NCBI GenBank assembly: GCA_030562195.1
Contig: CM060201.1
Coordinates: 32,904,067-32,968,066 of the forward strand
Source of the DNA: Nipponacmea schrenckii
Taxonomy: Eukaryota; Mollusca; Gastropoda; Lottiidae
DNA length: 64,000 nucleotides
Reading direction: 5' to 3'
Positions 48,601 to 57,430 of this stretch are shown piece by piece. Both the position numbers and the translations under genes were made by a program. The notes beneath the pieces are model-generated. The model was not told the DNA's origin. It worked only from the letters and a program-made list of their open reading frames with translations, and searched no databases. Numbering within the stretch: the stretch's first letter is position 1; the number at the start of each line of letters is the position of its first letter.

Positions 48601-50815
48601 CAAATATTTTCTTTAAGAAACTTTCTTTTAAGACACAATATATCTTTTTGAATATGTATAAAGAAATTCGTACATATCGATAACACTACCTAAAAATTAT
48701 GTGTTTTTAATGATCGTGTATTGGAAATCGATGAAAATACCCCACATAGTCTGAAACCAGACTTATTATGCTTGATCGTTTTCAAATGGAATAAACATTA
48801 CTTCAAAGGAAGTTTTAAAAAATTGTGCATAATGAATCCATTATTATTGATATTTGAATTAAGCCGGATCTCGTTAACTATTTGTGATATTTAGTGTTGT
48901 TCGTTCAGGTAAATTCCAATCATCTAACCATTTTCATTGACACCAAATAACTCAAACGTATCATATTTTAAATAATATATCATTAATTACTTATAAATAT
49001 ACTATCTAATTAAATAGTTATATGACACATGCTATACGACGATGAGGCCATTAGAATGTTTCACATCCGGACAATAAGTCAAAACAATCCAATTAGAAAC
49101 AGTTGATTGTCTCCCTTTACAGTTGACATTCAAATTTTATATTAAATACGTTATTTATCGATATTCCAATCACTTTAACCGGAAATAGAACAGGTATATT
49201 TATTTGTGCATACCTCGTCACGTCAATATCAATTAGATATGGCATTTAACCTCGAATCAGATTGTTCAAACTTTTATTTCAAAGGAATATCAAACATTTC
49301 AAGTAACATACACTTTACATTTCCAAACCAGTATTTTATTCCTCTTTGGAACTAAACAGTGCAATAGCTATACAACAGAATCCCTCTATAATCTGTTAAT
49401 CTAATTTGATCTATAAAACTAAGTAATTATCCTTACATTAGTTACGTTTTATGGACTTATTACATTATGTAAGGATTCCGTTGTATTTTAAAGATACTAG
49501 GCAAGTCCAGTGGTGAATATCTAAGTCTATGTAAGACGTACTATGAATTTACTTTTGAATATAATAACCCTTACATGTTTTGTTAACACTGTTTCAACAC
49601 TGTGTCAGTGCCTTTAGTTGAACAGTAACTTGCTACTTTCAACCACCCTAATCTCTAAATGTGTGTAAGAGGTTTAATAATAAGCTTATTAATACCAATG
49701 ATTGTATTCCCGGTAAATTAACAATACTGTGATCACCACAAACAGTTATACAAAAGACATTATATATCAGAATTCATTTATAGGCTTTTGTCTGATAAAC
49801 GCCACTTTTGATCAGATTACCTGAAAAAATCTACCAGTGAGAGGTGGGTTTCAGTCAACATGAGTGCTGATATGCGCCCTTGCGGGAATGAACGCTCACA
49901 GTCACGTTTGCTAAAAATTAAAATCTTAAATCATTAAGTAAAGATATTTTTTGTCTATTTCAGATTTGGAACTGGATTTATTTGTTATTGGTGATAATAT
50001 CAGCGGGGATATTCTGTTTAGAAACCATCGCTTTCCGAGTGCCTAAAAGCCAAATTGATGGCACCAATTCCACTGAAGTCTTCAATGTTAGCAATCCTAA
50101 AATACGTGAATTTATTTCCACCGAACTTCACCCCGCCTTAATGATTATAGAAATCATCTGTTTAATTGTGTTTACGTTAGAATTGGCCTTACGTTCTCTG
50201 TGTTGTCCCGCTGGAACAGCTTTCTTCAAATCTTTTCTGAATATCGTCGATGTGTTGACCGTGTTGGTCGGATGGACGGCAGTGATCGTAGATTTGTTCT
50301 TCTTCTTTACGGGGGAATTAGAAACGTTACTATTGGCTAATGTTTCATTCGGACTGCGGTGCTGCTATATACTACGTCTCTTCCGGTTCTTCCGATTGAA
50401 GGAGAAATATATCGGGTTAAAGGTCATGTGGTTAGCGATTTTACAGTCTAAAGACGAATTGATGCTTTTGGTCATCTCCTCATTAATTCTATCCACCATA
50501 TTGGGTTCCACGACGTATTACTGTGAATTGGAAAATCCCGTGTTTTCATCCATACCACAGGCAATATGGTGGGCCATTATTACCATGACGACTGTGGGTT
50601 ATGGTGATATATACCCAATATCACCTTTAGGAAAATGTGTCGGTACAGTGTGCTCGCTTTGTGGTCTGTTAATCATTTCCATGCCTATAGCCATTATAGC
50701 TGCTAATTTCAACCAATATCATCGGCAGAATAAACAATTACAGTGTATCCTGAATGATCGGTATCGGTCGCAGATCAAATCCAAGAGAGAGACTCGCATT
50801 AGTGGCTGTTTATAA
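33118..50815 (+). CDS. Voltage-gated potassium channel, Shaw/Kv3-like, two exons
   Basis: Pore-forming or modulatory subunit of a tetrameric plasma-membrane K+ channel, 448 residues when exons 33118-33612 and 49964-50815 are joined (phase 0, about 16.35 kb intron). T1 domain 13-110 carries the zinc motif His-x5-Cys-x20-Cys-Cys (H80, C86, C107/C108) of non-Shaker Kv channels. S1 (about 169-185), S2, S3, S4 (about 293-312), pore TVGYGD (375-380) and S6 follow. The S1 entry, RIWILLEKPNSSAAAK then CLETIAFRVP, resembles Kv3/Shaw. Oddities: S4 has Arg at 297, 303, 306 and 309, but Tyr at 300 and Glu at 312 where the ladder is normally basic. S6 has MPIA (405-408) instead of PxP. These changes raise the possibility of a modulatory subunit. 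Very short C-terminus. Confidence 0.93.
34694..35030. mobile_element. Palindromic MITE, copy 1
   Basis: Left half (AAGGGATACTCTTAGCATGA onward) is complementary to the right half of its family. Shared internal words are TATTCATCAGTGAACTTTCC, AATCCCTTAAA and a central AAAAACGTTTAAT/ATTAAGCGTTTTT hairpin. The right terminus of this copy is diverged. No coding capacity. Confidence 0.75.
35821..36183. mobile_element. Foldback element with arms of about 70 bp
   Basis: Arms 35821-35890 and 36111-36183 are inverted copies at roughly 90 percent identity, both containing ACTACTTCTCTTTAAT and CGTTTCAATTCACAT (or their complements). The interior has a segment shared with 7231-7302. It also has a retroelement-like 3' end, GTAAAATAAAGAGTTTATTA followed by TTA repeats (about 36000-36100), perhaps a secondary insertion. 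Confidence 0.88.
37195..37497. mobile_element. Short element with CTTAAAGG inverted ends
   Basis: Begins CTTAAAGGAATACGTGCGCG and ends with the approximate inverse, GTAGCGAACCATGCCTTTAAG. Related starts are seen at about 13851 and 58022 (TTAAAGGAACA.G..CGC with TTTGACCAATCG nearby). Probably a MITE of about 300 bp; termini are imperfect. Confidence 0.55.
38582..38917. mobile_element. Palindromic MITE, copy 2
   Basis: Left end TTTAAGAAATACTGCGTCTT and right end TTCTAAGACGCAGGATCACT are inverse of each other. The interior has TATTCATCAGTAGATATACC, its inverse, and a central GAAAAACGCTTAATATATTG turn. Same family as 34694-35030 and 39523-39864. Confidence 0.85.
39185..39345 (-). repeat. SINE fragment
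   Basis: Plus-strand reading GGTCTAATGTAGACGGGAAA to GGCATTAGCCGACTCTTTTT parallels the body of the full-length SINE at 30770-30860 with substitutions; the head is missing or decayed. Confidence 0.6.
39523..39864. mobile_element. Palindromic MITE, copy 3 (best preserved)
   Basis: About 342 bp. Right half GGGATTCTTTTGATTTATGA through TGCTAAGACGCAGTATCCCT is the inverse of the left half of the family. The centre is a perfect 14-bp-arm hairpin, GAAAAACGCTTAAT/ATTAAGCGTTTTTC, at about 39677-39712. Confidence 0.88.
40475..41255. repeat. 40-bp minisatellite
   Basis: About 20 copies of a 38-40 bp unit made of TCCCGGATCATTGTCCCAGA plus CCAAATGTCCTGGATTATTA. Edges are more diverged, the centre (40860-41070) nearly identical. 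Markedly more GC-rich than its surroundings. Proline/serine-rich frames across it are by-products of the repeat. Confidence 0.97.
41535..42275 (-). mobile_element. DNA transposon remnant, PIF/Harbinger-like, about 740 bp
   Basis: Terminal inverted repeats: TAGCCGCGTTTAGACAGCCA at 41535-41554 and the inverse of TAAGCCACGTTTAGACAGCC at 42255-42275. Subterminal GC-rich words (GCCGTGCTCGGTC, CTCGGCCC) repeat inside both ends, and the body contains a Myb/SANT-like frame. GC content far exceeds that of the flanks. The target duplication is not clear, so the superfamily is inferred from the Myb-like frame. Confidence 0.75.
41782..41940 (-). pseudogene. Myb/SANT-like (trihelix type) fragment in the DNA transposon
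   Basis: 52-codon frame starting MCAQRGATWTDEETEALIAI and continuing GARHNHKIYETIAVC. The W-T-x-E-E-T-x-x-L-I-x-x-W pattern is that of MSANTD/Myb-like domains found in animal Harbinger transposons and related host genes. It ends early (TAA) after about two thirds of a domain, with no transposase seen. It is either a first exon whose partner is lost or a non-autonomous relic. Confidence 0.7.
42745..43500 (-). mobile_element. Penelope-like retroelement relic (GIY-YIG endonuclease and 3' end)
   Basis: Minus strand reads FHGKLSYRIRRHPKQTAG, SIKDILGANGKLQPT, then PSPKG-stop-VYKITCSCEQEY, IGETRRPLNLKIQEH and MSAVSEHI. This is the GIY-YIG nuclease of Penelope-like elements, where the G-V-Y core is interrupted by one TGA (about 43310). 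Downstream (to about 42745) it ends in a typical tail with GACGGGAGCATCCTCGTTGA. The reverse transcriptase part is absent, so this is a 5'-truncated, inactive copy. Confidence 0.88.
43868..43905 (+). repeat. Short SINE 3' fragment
   Basis: GGCCCCGTCTTAATTAGCCC and the following words resemble the SINE 3' region (CTGTCTTCATTAGACTATAA). Weak on its own, but similar to the clearer fragment at 51315-51395. Confidence 0.4.
44376..44612 (-). CDS. Hypothetical small ORF with a zinc-ribbon-like Cys pattern
   Basis: 78-codon frame, not recognised. Its C-terminal half has DCPICFDF, then YKCDTCRRSW: Cys-x2-Cys-x16-Cys-x2-Cys, as in small zinc ribbons. A pyrimidine-rich tract ending TTTTAAG before 44535 could be an acceptor, so the real coding part may be only a terminal exon of about 160 nt. 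It lies within the Kv intron on the opposite strand and directly beside a short tandem array. It could equally be a mobile-element remnant or a chance frame. Confidence 0.25.
   Translation of the reverse strand: MFTPISERGNGHVIETGLHFACILLLRLKALSSTDVDNISIKEDCPICFDFNRRRTEYQITAYKCDTCRRSWTQSVIK
44625..44735. repeat. Short 20-bp tandem repeat
   Basis: About five copies of TGAAATTGAGTTCCATCAAC, one truncated. Confidence 0.9.
46225..46551 (+). pseudogene. LINE relic: zinc-knuckle end of a reverse transcriptase ORF
   Basis: Plus strand reads RILPTKSCFRLIK, then NTCTFCKINVEDYTHLFVSC and FVSPLWND. This is the Cys-x2-Cys...His-x4-Cys 'zf-RVT' region that follows the reverse transcriptase domain in L1/Tx1-type LINEs. 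One in-frame TGA (about 46439) precedes YFFGINNQRRGLLGI. 5'-truncated and inactive. Confidence 0.8.
47426..47590 (+). repeat. Dispersed SINE-like repeat, copy 2
   Basis: Reverse-complement partner of 5570-5740, running from ATTCCAGTCCACCCAGCTGT to a T/C-rich tail after TTATCCTTGTAAAATATAG. Confidence 0.75.
49964..50815 (+). CDS. Kv channel exon 2: S1-S6, pore and C-terminus
   Basis: Acceptor TTTTTGTCTATTTCAG precedes 49964; the frame opens IWNWIYLLLVIISAGIF. It encodes all six membrane segments, the pore (WWAIITMTTVGYGD) and S6 (CGLLIISMPIAIIAANF), then about 37 hydrophilic residues to TAA at 50813-50815. The S1-S2 loop has an N-glycosylation sequon (GTNST). Codon use is more GC-rich than the flanks, consistent with selection. 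Confidence 0.96.
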   Translation: MWNWIYLLLVIISAGIFCLETIAFRVPKSQIDGTNSTEVFNVSNPKIREFISTELHPALMIIEIICLIVFTLELALRSLCCPAGTAFFKSFLNIVDVLTVLVGWTAVIVDLFFFFTGELETLLLANVSFGLRCCYILRLFRFFRLKEKYIGLKVMWLAILQSKDELMLLVISSLILSTILGSTTYYCELENPVFSSIPQAIWWAIITMTTVGYGDIYPISPLGKCVGTVCSLCGLLIISMPIAIIAANFNQYHRQNKQLQCILNDRYRSQIKSKRETRISGCL

Positions 50816-51314
50816 CCGGGGTCGTATCGGCCAAGACTGTAAATAGTCATCAGTGACTCAAAGGGAGATAACTAAGTGCTTTAAATGCCTTGAAATGAAT
50901 TGTAACTAAAGCTTTAATGAATAGACTATAGCCTTGTATATGTTTGCCTAATCATCTGATACATTCAATTTTTACTGAACTTGAAGCATTATTACTCTCA
51001 TCGTCATCAATGGATAAAACCATTGTGCAACTTGAAGATTGCGTATTATCATTCTAGAAAGCGAATAGACTATTTAGAGAGACATATTAATTTTACCAAG
51101 GTTTTGGTATATTCCACTGTGCACATTTTTTGTTAAATAATTTTCAGCATAAGGGTGCTTACATTTATATTCCTACAAGCGCCTGAAGGTAGGGCGAATA
51201 CTTCAACACTTTTTGACATTCGAGACTATAAAAGCATGGCTCTTTTACAGAAATAACACACACGTTTTGTTTAACTTCGATACTGGACATAATATTTCAA
51301 GTTAGCCTTCATAT

Positions 51315-51395
51315 CTTAGGACCCTGTCTTCATTAGCCCATTAGGTGCAGAAGAGTAGGACGTAAAACTCCATTCATTTCATTTCATTTCAAATG
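51315..51395 (+). repeat. SINE 3' fragment
   Basis: CCTGTCTTCATTAGCCCATT, then AGAAGAGTAGGACGTAAAAC and a TTCATTTCATTTCATTT tail, closely matching the 3' end of the SINE at 30739-31054. Confidence 0.75.
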
Positions 51396-51934
51396 ACATT
51401 TTAAGCTTTAAAAATAGCTTTTAATTTGATTTCAGGGCTTTGTTTGAATGTTATAGATTTAAAAAAAAATTCGATTAAGTTAGTCCAGGTAGTGATTCAA
51501 CGTTCAATGGCTGTGAACTACGTCCGTGTATGTTATTTTGTGAGTGTCAAATCAACCTTTGACTGGACATGCGACTGATTCTAGATTTAGCGAAACAATA
51601 TATGAATTATTGTAAATATGTACTTTGAATACTATGTAATCACCTGTTATTGTTTAAATCTACAAATTTTACAATTATTATTCTATTAAAGTTATTCATC
51701 CGTATTATACAGCATTGATTATTTCTAATATTATTATGAAATTGGCTTTAGAGTCCGGAACATCTGCCTTTACTACAGTCTCTGATTTTGAAAGGTGTGG
51801 GCTGGGGTAGTGGGATGAAACTAGGCTTTGTTTTATGTGGATTGTCCGCTCCTTTTATCTCAGACGCATTCTTGTGGGTTATTAAACAGTCAAAGCTTTC
51901 AAAATAGCTATCGGAGACTGAAATAGAAGTAAAA

Positions 51935-51985
51935 TGAATGGAGTTTTACGTACTGCTGGAGGCAGGTGTTTTGGACTTCGGAGTC
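51935..51985 (-). repeat. SINE 3' end scrap
   Basis: AATGGAGTTTTACGTACTGC matches the inverse of the SINE 3' end (AATGAGTTTTACGTACTACT at 30742). Confidence 0.55.
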
Positions 51986-52435
51986 TTATAATATTCTACT
52001 TTCCGGAAATCTTTCGTATATTCCGTTGAATAATTGGATACTTGATATATGACAAATATGAAATCTGGCTCACTGGTTCCCACTATTGCACTGATCGCCT
52101 CTTTCTAAACGAGTTGCGCCCCTTATTTCATTTTTATTATATTATGTGTTTCTGAAGAATGGGAAAGAAATAATATCCTTGCTACTTTAAGAAGAACGTT
52201 TTCCTCAGCCTCGGAAATTCATATCGATGCAATCAACAGGCAAAATCTCATCAACTGGGTCTTCATGGATTGATTCAAATAATAATATACTGTAAAACAT
52301 AAATATTCTATATAAATATATCTAAATGTACTTCAAAATCAACAAAACAACACATTTCTTTCCTCAAACAAATTAATAAAGCCAGCTCTAGCTATGCATA
52401 TAATGGTTTTGTATCACTTTGTACAAGAAAAACTA

Positions 52436-52640
52436 CTAAGCAACACGTGGCAACGATTTAGCATCTCGTGACCACGACTAAGCAACTCGTGAACATGACA
52501 TAGCAACTTATGACAACGACTCAGCAACTCGTGACCATAGCGACTCTTGACCACGACTTAGGAACTTGTGAACATGACTTAGCAACTTGTGAACACAAAT
52601 TCTAAACAAGTGGCCACGACTTATCTCATAGTCGTGACCT
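52436..52640. repeat. Degenerate tandem array, inverted relative of the next array
   Basis: Imperfect units of about 21-22 bp such as AGCAACTCGTGACCACGACT. Their complement (AGTCGTGGTCACGAGTTGCT) resembles the AAGTCGTGGCCGAGAGATTA units at 52755-52880, so the two blocks are inverted relatives. Confidence 0.75.
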
Positions 52641-52754
52641 TAATAGTAATAAGGGTGTCATGTGTGAAGCAAAACGCTGAATATTTTCGAAATACCTGAT
52701 GGTACTTGTCTATAGTTCACGATGTCATGGCATGCGAAGTTGTAACATTGGCTT

Positions 52755-53732
52755 TATGTCGGGGCCAAGGGATTAAAGTCGTGGCCGAGAGATTAAAGTC
52801 ATGGCTAAGAGATCAAAGTCATGGCCAAGAGATTAAGGTCGTGAAAATGAGATTCTAAGCTGTAGCATAGGAGATGTAAAGTCGTGGCAAGATTATGCTA
52901 AGCCGTAGCATGAAAGATGGTAAGTCGTAGTATAAATAGCATGAGAGATGGTAAGTCGTACCATGAGAGATGGTAAGTCGTACCATGAGAGATGGTAAGT
53001 CGTAGTATGGGTAGCATGAGAGATGGTATATCGTACCATGAGAGATGGTAAGTCGTAGTATGAGTAGCATGAGAGATGGTAAGTCGTAGCATGAGAGATA
53101 GTAAGTCGTAGCATGAGAGATGGTAAGTCCCTAGAGAGATAATGTAGTATGGTAGCATGAGAGATGGTAAGTCGTAGCATGAGAGATCGTAAGTCGTAGC
53201 ATGAGAGATGGTAAGTCGTAGTATGAGTAGCATGAGAGATGGTAAGTCGTAGCATGAGAGATAGTAAGTCGTAGCATGAGAGATAATAAGTAGTAGCATG
53301 AGAGATGGTAAGTCGTAGCATGAGAGATCGTAAGTCGTAGCATGAGAGATGGTAAGTCGTAAGCATGAGAGATGGTAAGTTCGGTAGCATGAGAGATCGT
53401 AAGTCGTAGCATGAGAGATGGTAAATCGTAGTATGAGTAGCATGAGAGATGGTAAGTCGTAGCATGAGAGATGGTAAGTCGTAGCATGAGAGATAATAAG
53501 TAGTAGCATGAGAGATGGTAAGTCGTAGCATGAGAGATAGTAAGTCGTAGCATGAGAGATGGTAAGTCGTAGCATGAGAGATGGTAAGTCGTAGCATGAG
53601 AGATGTTAAGTCGTAGTGTGAGTAGCATGAGAGATGTTAAGTCGTAGTATGAGTAGCATGAGAGATGGTAAGTCGTAGCATGAGAGATAATAAGTCGTAG
53701 CATGAGAGATGGTAAGTCGTAGCATGAGAGAA
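52755..53732. repeat. 22-bp minisatellite with graded divergence
   Basis: Left edge 52755-52880 has 20-22 bp units of GTCGTGGCCAAGAGATTAAA type. These change stepwise into the main array (52880-53732) of a 22-bp unit containing GATGGTAAGTCGTAGCATGA, sometimes lengthened by an extra GTAGTATGA block. About 35 main copies. Long minus-strand open frames (up to 234 codons, His/Tyr/Leu/Ser-rich) are repeat by-products. Confidence 0.96.
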
Positions 53733-54140
53733 ACTATTTACTGGCCATGATTGTGCTAAGTTCTGACAAATGAAAGTAAAAAACAATTCATTACCATTTT
53801 CACCAATTTGCTTCTGTCGAAAAAAGGTCTCATTTGTAGCCGATTATAATTATAGTTTTTGCTATGAATACTAAACTTCCAATTATTGCTGGATTTTGAT
53901 AGTTATCAAATGGATATAATCAAACAATGATTTTATGGGACAGAAATTACTAAGCAAGTCACGTTTAGTTACTTTGCAATCAATAAATCTCGCATGTATG
54001 TTACCACAGATTATTGCCTTTGAACCAAGTACTCTTGTCTGTAGCTTTGGGCATCCATGTAATGTTTTAAAACCATGAATGAGTTTCTACCTTACTGTTT
54101 GTCTTAAAGACACAGGATTGCGATTTTCGGAGGCTGATTT

Positions 54141-54240
54141 GGGTCTTGAATATATATGTAAATTGCCTTCAGATAGGGCGTATACCAAAAAAAAAAAACC
54201 CGAAAATGTCATAATTCATAATAACACCTCAAACTAGGGA
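54141..54240 (+). repeat. Dispersed repeat pair member, partner at 60010-60110
   Basis: Shares TGATTTGGGTCTTGAA near its start and ACCTCAAACTAG near its end with 60010-60110 in the same order and spacing. Confidence 0.6.
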
Positions 54241-54929
54241 TTCCACTTCATAGTTCTGGACACTCATGCATTTGAATGCTAAAAGTACGACGGTGAATTG
54301 TGAATACTATTACTGATTGGCTTATAGCTACAGTATGATAGGTCAAACGAGAAACGAATTGTTCATTTAAAACGGCGTATGAAGTGTTAGGAGGCAATTT
54401 TATTTTCCTTCGATAATTGTTTGTGAAAGTGGGTGCCTCTGCAATACTCTTGGTTGTTTTTGTCGAAGATTAAATTCGTGATAAACGTGTATTCCATATT
54501 TATATTCTACGGATTTATTTTATTTCCGACTTGCCTCAATTTATACCCACCTCGCCCGATTTCCATTCTTTCCATACCCAATGCACCCCTTTTCTATTTT
54601 GCCACTTTGCAATTTTGCTCTATTAGCACATCGCCCATTATTGTAAAACTAAATTACTATACTGGAGAAGTAATTTGTACACACTAGAGCTTCTTTGTGG
54701 ACAATATGAAAATATCAATGGAGTCTCACTGTTATCGTGTCATAATCTGGTAGTCGATTAAGCACCATAATTTAATAAGCTCTAATGGTAAACTATTCAA
54801 AGTTAATGTGTTCTAGTGCTCAACGTTAATACAGTCTGTATGCTAATGACTTGTCACACATTTTGTAGCCAGCAACTTTTAAGATAGATAAGGAAAATGG
54901 ACTAAATTCGTTTGAATACTCGTCTCTAC

Positions 54930-55090
54930 ATCTAATAGTCGAATGAAGACATGCTGTTTGCAATGGGGAAATTTTCCCAGAACAACGGCATTAGACCACC
55001 AACGGTTTCCAACCGTAGCACAAAGTTCCTCGATATATTGTCCCAGCCGAACGACAATAGGGTTTTTCTATGTAAGTCCCTCTGACTACC
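54930..55090 (-). repeat. SINE fragment
   Basis: Plus reading AATGAAGACATGCTGTTTGC, GGGGAAATTTTCCCAGAA and CGGCATTAGACC parallels the SINE body at 30780-30850. More decayed than the 39185 copy. Confidence 0.6.
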
Positions 55091-56264
55091 TGCTGGTACC
55101 TGAGATAAATTAGTATGTCATAATGAATAAATAGAAATAGTTTTCAACACTCAATATTCCTGGGTTATTGAATATTCCATTAAAACATTATTATAATCAT
55201 TATCAACAAATTATATCATCATACTTGTTGTTCACACCGAGTTTTTGTCACAATCGGTCAAGAAGTGAGCTTTCTTCATTGTTACGAGCTACAATTGAAC
55301 GCATTTTCAACAAGGGGCATAACTCATCAAATATGACGAGTTTCTGATTTTAAATGTGGTTTATCAATACTAAAGCCAATTTGCGTCAAAATCTTTCGAT
55401 ATTTGTGCCTTCTTGAGTGTTTACAAGCTCAAAATTGAACAGGGTTCAAGAATAAGGGTAATAACTCATAATGTTTTTTTAATTTTTTACTGATAATTAA
55501 TTGATTAAGAACATTCTACCAAGTTTCATCAAAAACCATCAAGTAATGTGCCTTATAGAATGTTTGCAGGGAATTGTGGATAAACTGACAGACTGACATG
55601 GGTGATGCCAATATACGCTTCACATTTCATGTAGCCGTATAAAAATTACCCCAAGGTTGAAAACCCCTGGTATAGAATTACTTACATAACCTCGAGAACA
55701 ATATAGAATCAAATGACTTGACAGGCCTGCTCCGGAAAAGGAAGCCCTAAATTTTGTTCATTGTAACTAGGTTGATATATTGCGCTTATTATCACCTACT
55801 TGAAGTTATTTTATCTTCCGCAATTGGTACCAATAATTACTATAGTATGCAAATTAGTGCAATAGTAGCTATTTGTTATTGAGTAGTTTTATTTCCTGTG
55901 ATATTTTATCAGTCCTAAAAGTATACCAAAATAGCAATCAAAGTAAATCAACCCAATTTCTCCATCCAGAGCGTTTTTTGACAAAAATATGTCCGGAAAA
56001 GATACAATCTGTCATGGGATGTATTCTGACCACAAAAACTGCTATTGTTACAAGAAAGAATCTCTGTGGCGTTGAGAATCCATGTTGGAATATGAAAATG
56101 TGCTTTACAGTTCGATTGTCTATGAATGTTAAATAAGGTTTTGTTTATCGACATATTTCTGTTCATTTCAACAGCTGACTTTTAATAGAAAAACCAAGTA
56201 ATAACTCTTTTGTTTATGTTTATTGGCTGTTGGACACACTAGGTTTCTGCTTTTGGAAATGTCA

Positions 56265-56905
56265 TAAATTAACTGAATATGCTAGATTTTGCCATTGCAA
56301 ATGTCACTTAATAACTGACTTGCTAGGTTTTGCCATTGTAAATGACACTTACAAACTGACTTGCTAAGGTTTGCCATTGTAAATGTCACTTACTAACTGA
56401 CTTACTAAGTTTTGCCATTGTAAATGTCACTTACTAACTGACTTGCTCAGTTTTGCCATTGTAAATGCACTTACAACGACTTCTAAGTTTGCCATTGTAA
56501 ATGTCACTTACAAACTGACTTGCTAAGTTTTGCAATTGTAAATGTCACTTACTGATTGCTAAGTTTTGCCATTGTAAATGTCACTTACAACTGACTTCTA
56601 AGTTTTGCCATTGTAAATGTCACTTACAAACTGATTGCTAGTTTTGCATTGTAAATGTCACTTACAACTGCTAAGTTTTGCCATTGTAAATGTCACTTAC
56701 AAACTGACTTGCTAAGTTTTGCCATTGTAAATGTCACTTACAAACTGACTTGCTAAGTTTTGCCATTGTAAATGTCACTTACAAACTGACTTGCTAAGTT
56801 TTGCCATTGTAAATGTCACTTACTAACTGATTTGCTAAGTTTTGCAATTGTAAATGTCACTTACTAACTGATTTGCTAAGTTTTGCAATTGTACTAGGTT
56901 TTGCC
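56265..56905. repeat. 41-bp minisatellite
   Basis: About 16 copies of a 41-bp unit: TTTTGCCATTGTAAATGTCA followed by CTTACAAACTGACTTGCTAAG. Copies between about 56460 and 56680 carry many single-base and short deletions that neighbours lack. Confidence 0.96.
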
Positions 56906-57189
56906 ATTGAACAGCAGACAGCAGATCCTGGCTGTTCTTCGAAAGGTTAGAGAGCTCGATGAGCTGGATTTTCGGTAGTGGTAGTATCCTCTAGGATTGA
57001 CATGTTATCTCATTAGGTCAGGCTATACAAATCAATTGGAAGTCGGAAAGGGTAGGTTATCGCCCCTTATCAAAATTTCATTTCAAAACCAACTCCAATA
57101 GCGGAAGATTGTTTTCATTTAACATTTGAACCTTTTGAGTACAATTGGAATCAATTAGCGTATATAGAACTTATATTTTGATTTTCAAA

Positions 57190-57430
57190 ATACTCTTCTC
57201 CCTCCCATTTGGTGTTTTTGCATATAAAATGTAGTAGCCTACTCTACTCGTTCATTTTGACTAGTCCAAAATTCTCTTGGTCATGCCTTATTGAATTTTT
57301 GTACAGAAACCATTATAGGCCAGGCATTCATGTGACAAGTTGGAAAGTTGTCAATGAAATTCCTGGAGAAAGTTATATAAGATTGAATTTCGTGATTTGA
57401 CATGAAAGCAGATGGCAAATGAATTGGAGG
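57190..57430 (+). repeat. Dispersed repeat family A, copy 4
   Basis: Abbreviated copy: CT-rich start, GGTGTTTTTGCATA, then a jump to TTTTGACTAGTCCAAAATTC and on to GCAGATGGCAAATGAATTGG. An internal deletion removes the middle present at 17330-17480. Confidence 0.85.

Larger units (their letters stand above)
33613..49963 (+). other. Kv channel intron, about 16.35 kb, repeat-filled
   Basis: Contains three palindromic MITEs, another foldback element, one minisatellite and one short tandem array. It also holds a Harbinger-like remnant, a Penelope-like relic, a LINE relic and SINE pieces, each listed separately. Stretches 33.6-34.6, 36.8-38.5 and 48.2-49.9 kb show no recognisable feature beyond AT-rich sequence. 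Confidence 0.85.
50816..52435. other. Kv 3' untranslated region and downstream flank
   Basis: No further gene. A possible polyadenylation hexamer ATTAAA lies at 51685-51690, which would give a 3' UTR of about 0.9 kb containing the SINE piece at 51315-51395; this is only a candidate. A second SINE scrap lies at 51935-51985. Confidence 0.45.
53733..56264. other. Intergenic region without recognised gene
   Basis: AT-rich. Contains a dispersed repeat copy at 54141-54240 and a SINE fragment at 54930-55090. Open frames at 54433-54687 and 55873-56136 have no recognisable domain and no splice context that I can support. Confidence 0.55.

Noticed and set aside
52855..53703. Minus-strand open frames up to 234 codons, rich in His, Leu, Ser and Tyr
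   Set aside because: All lie within the 22-bp tandem array in several overlapping frames, the pattern expected of a repeat rather than a gene.
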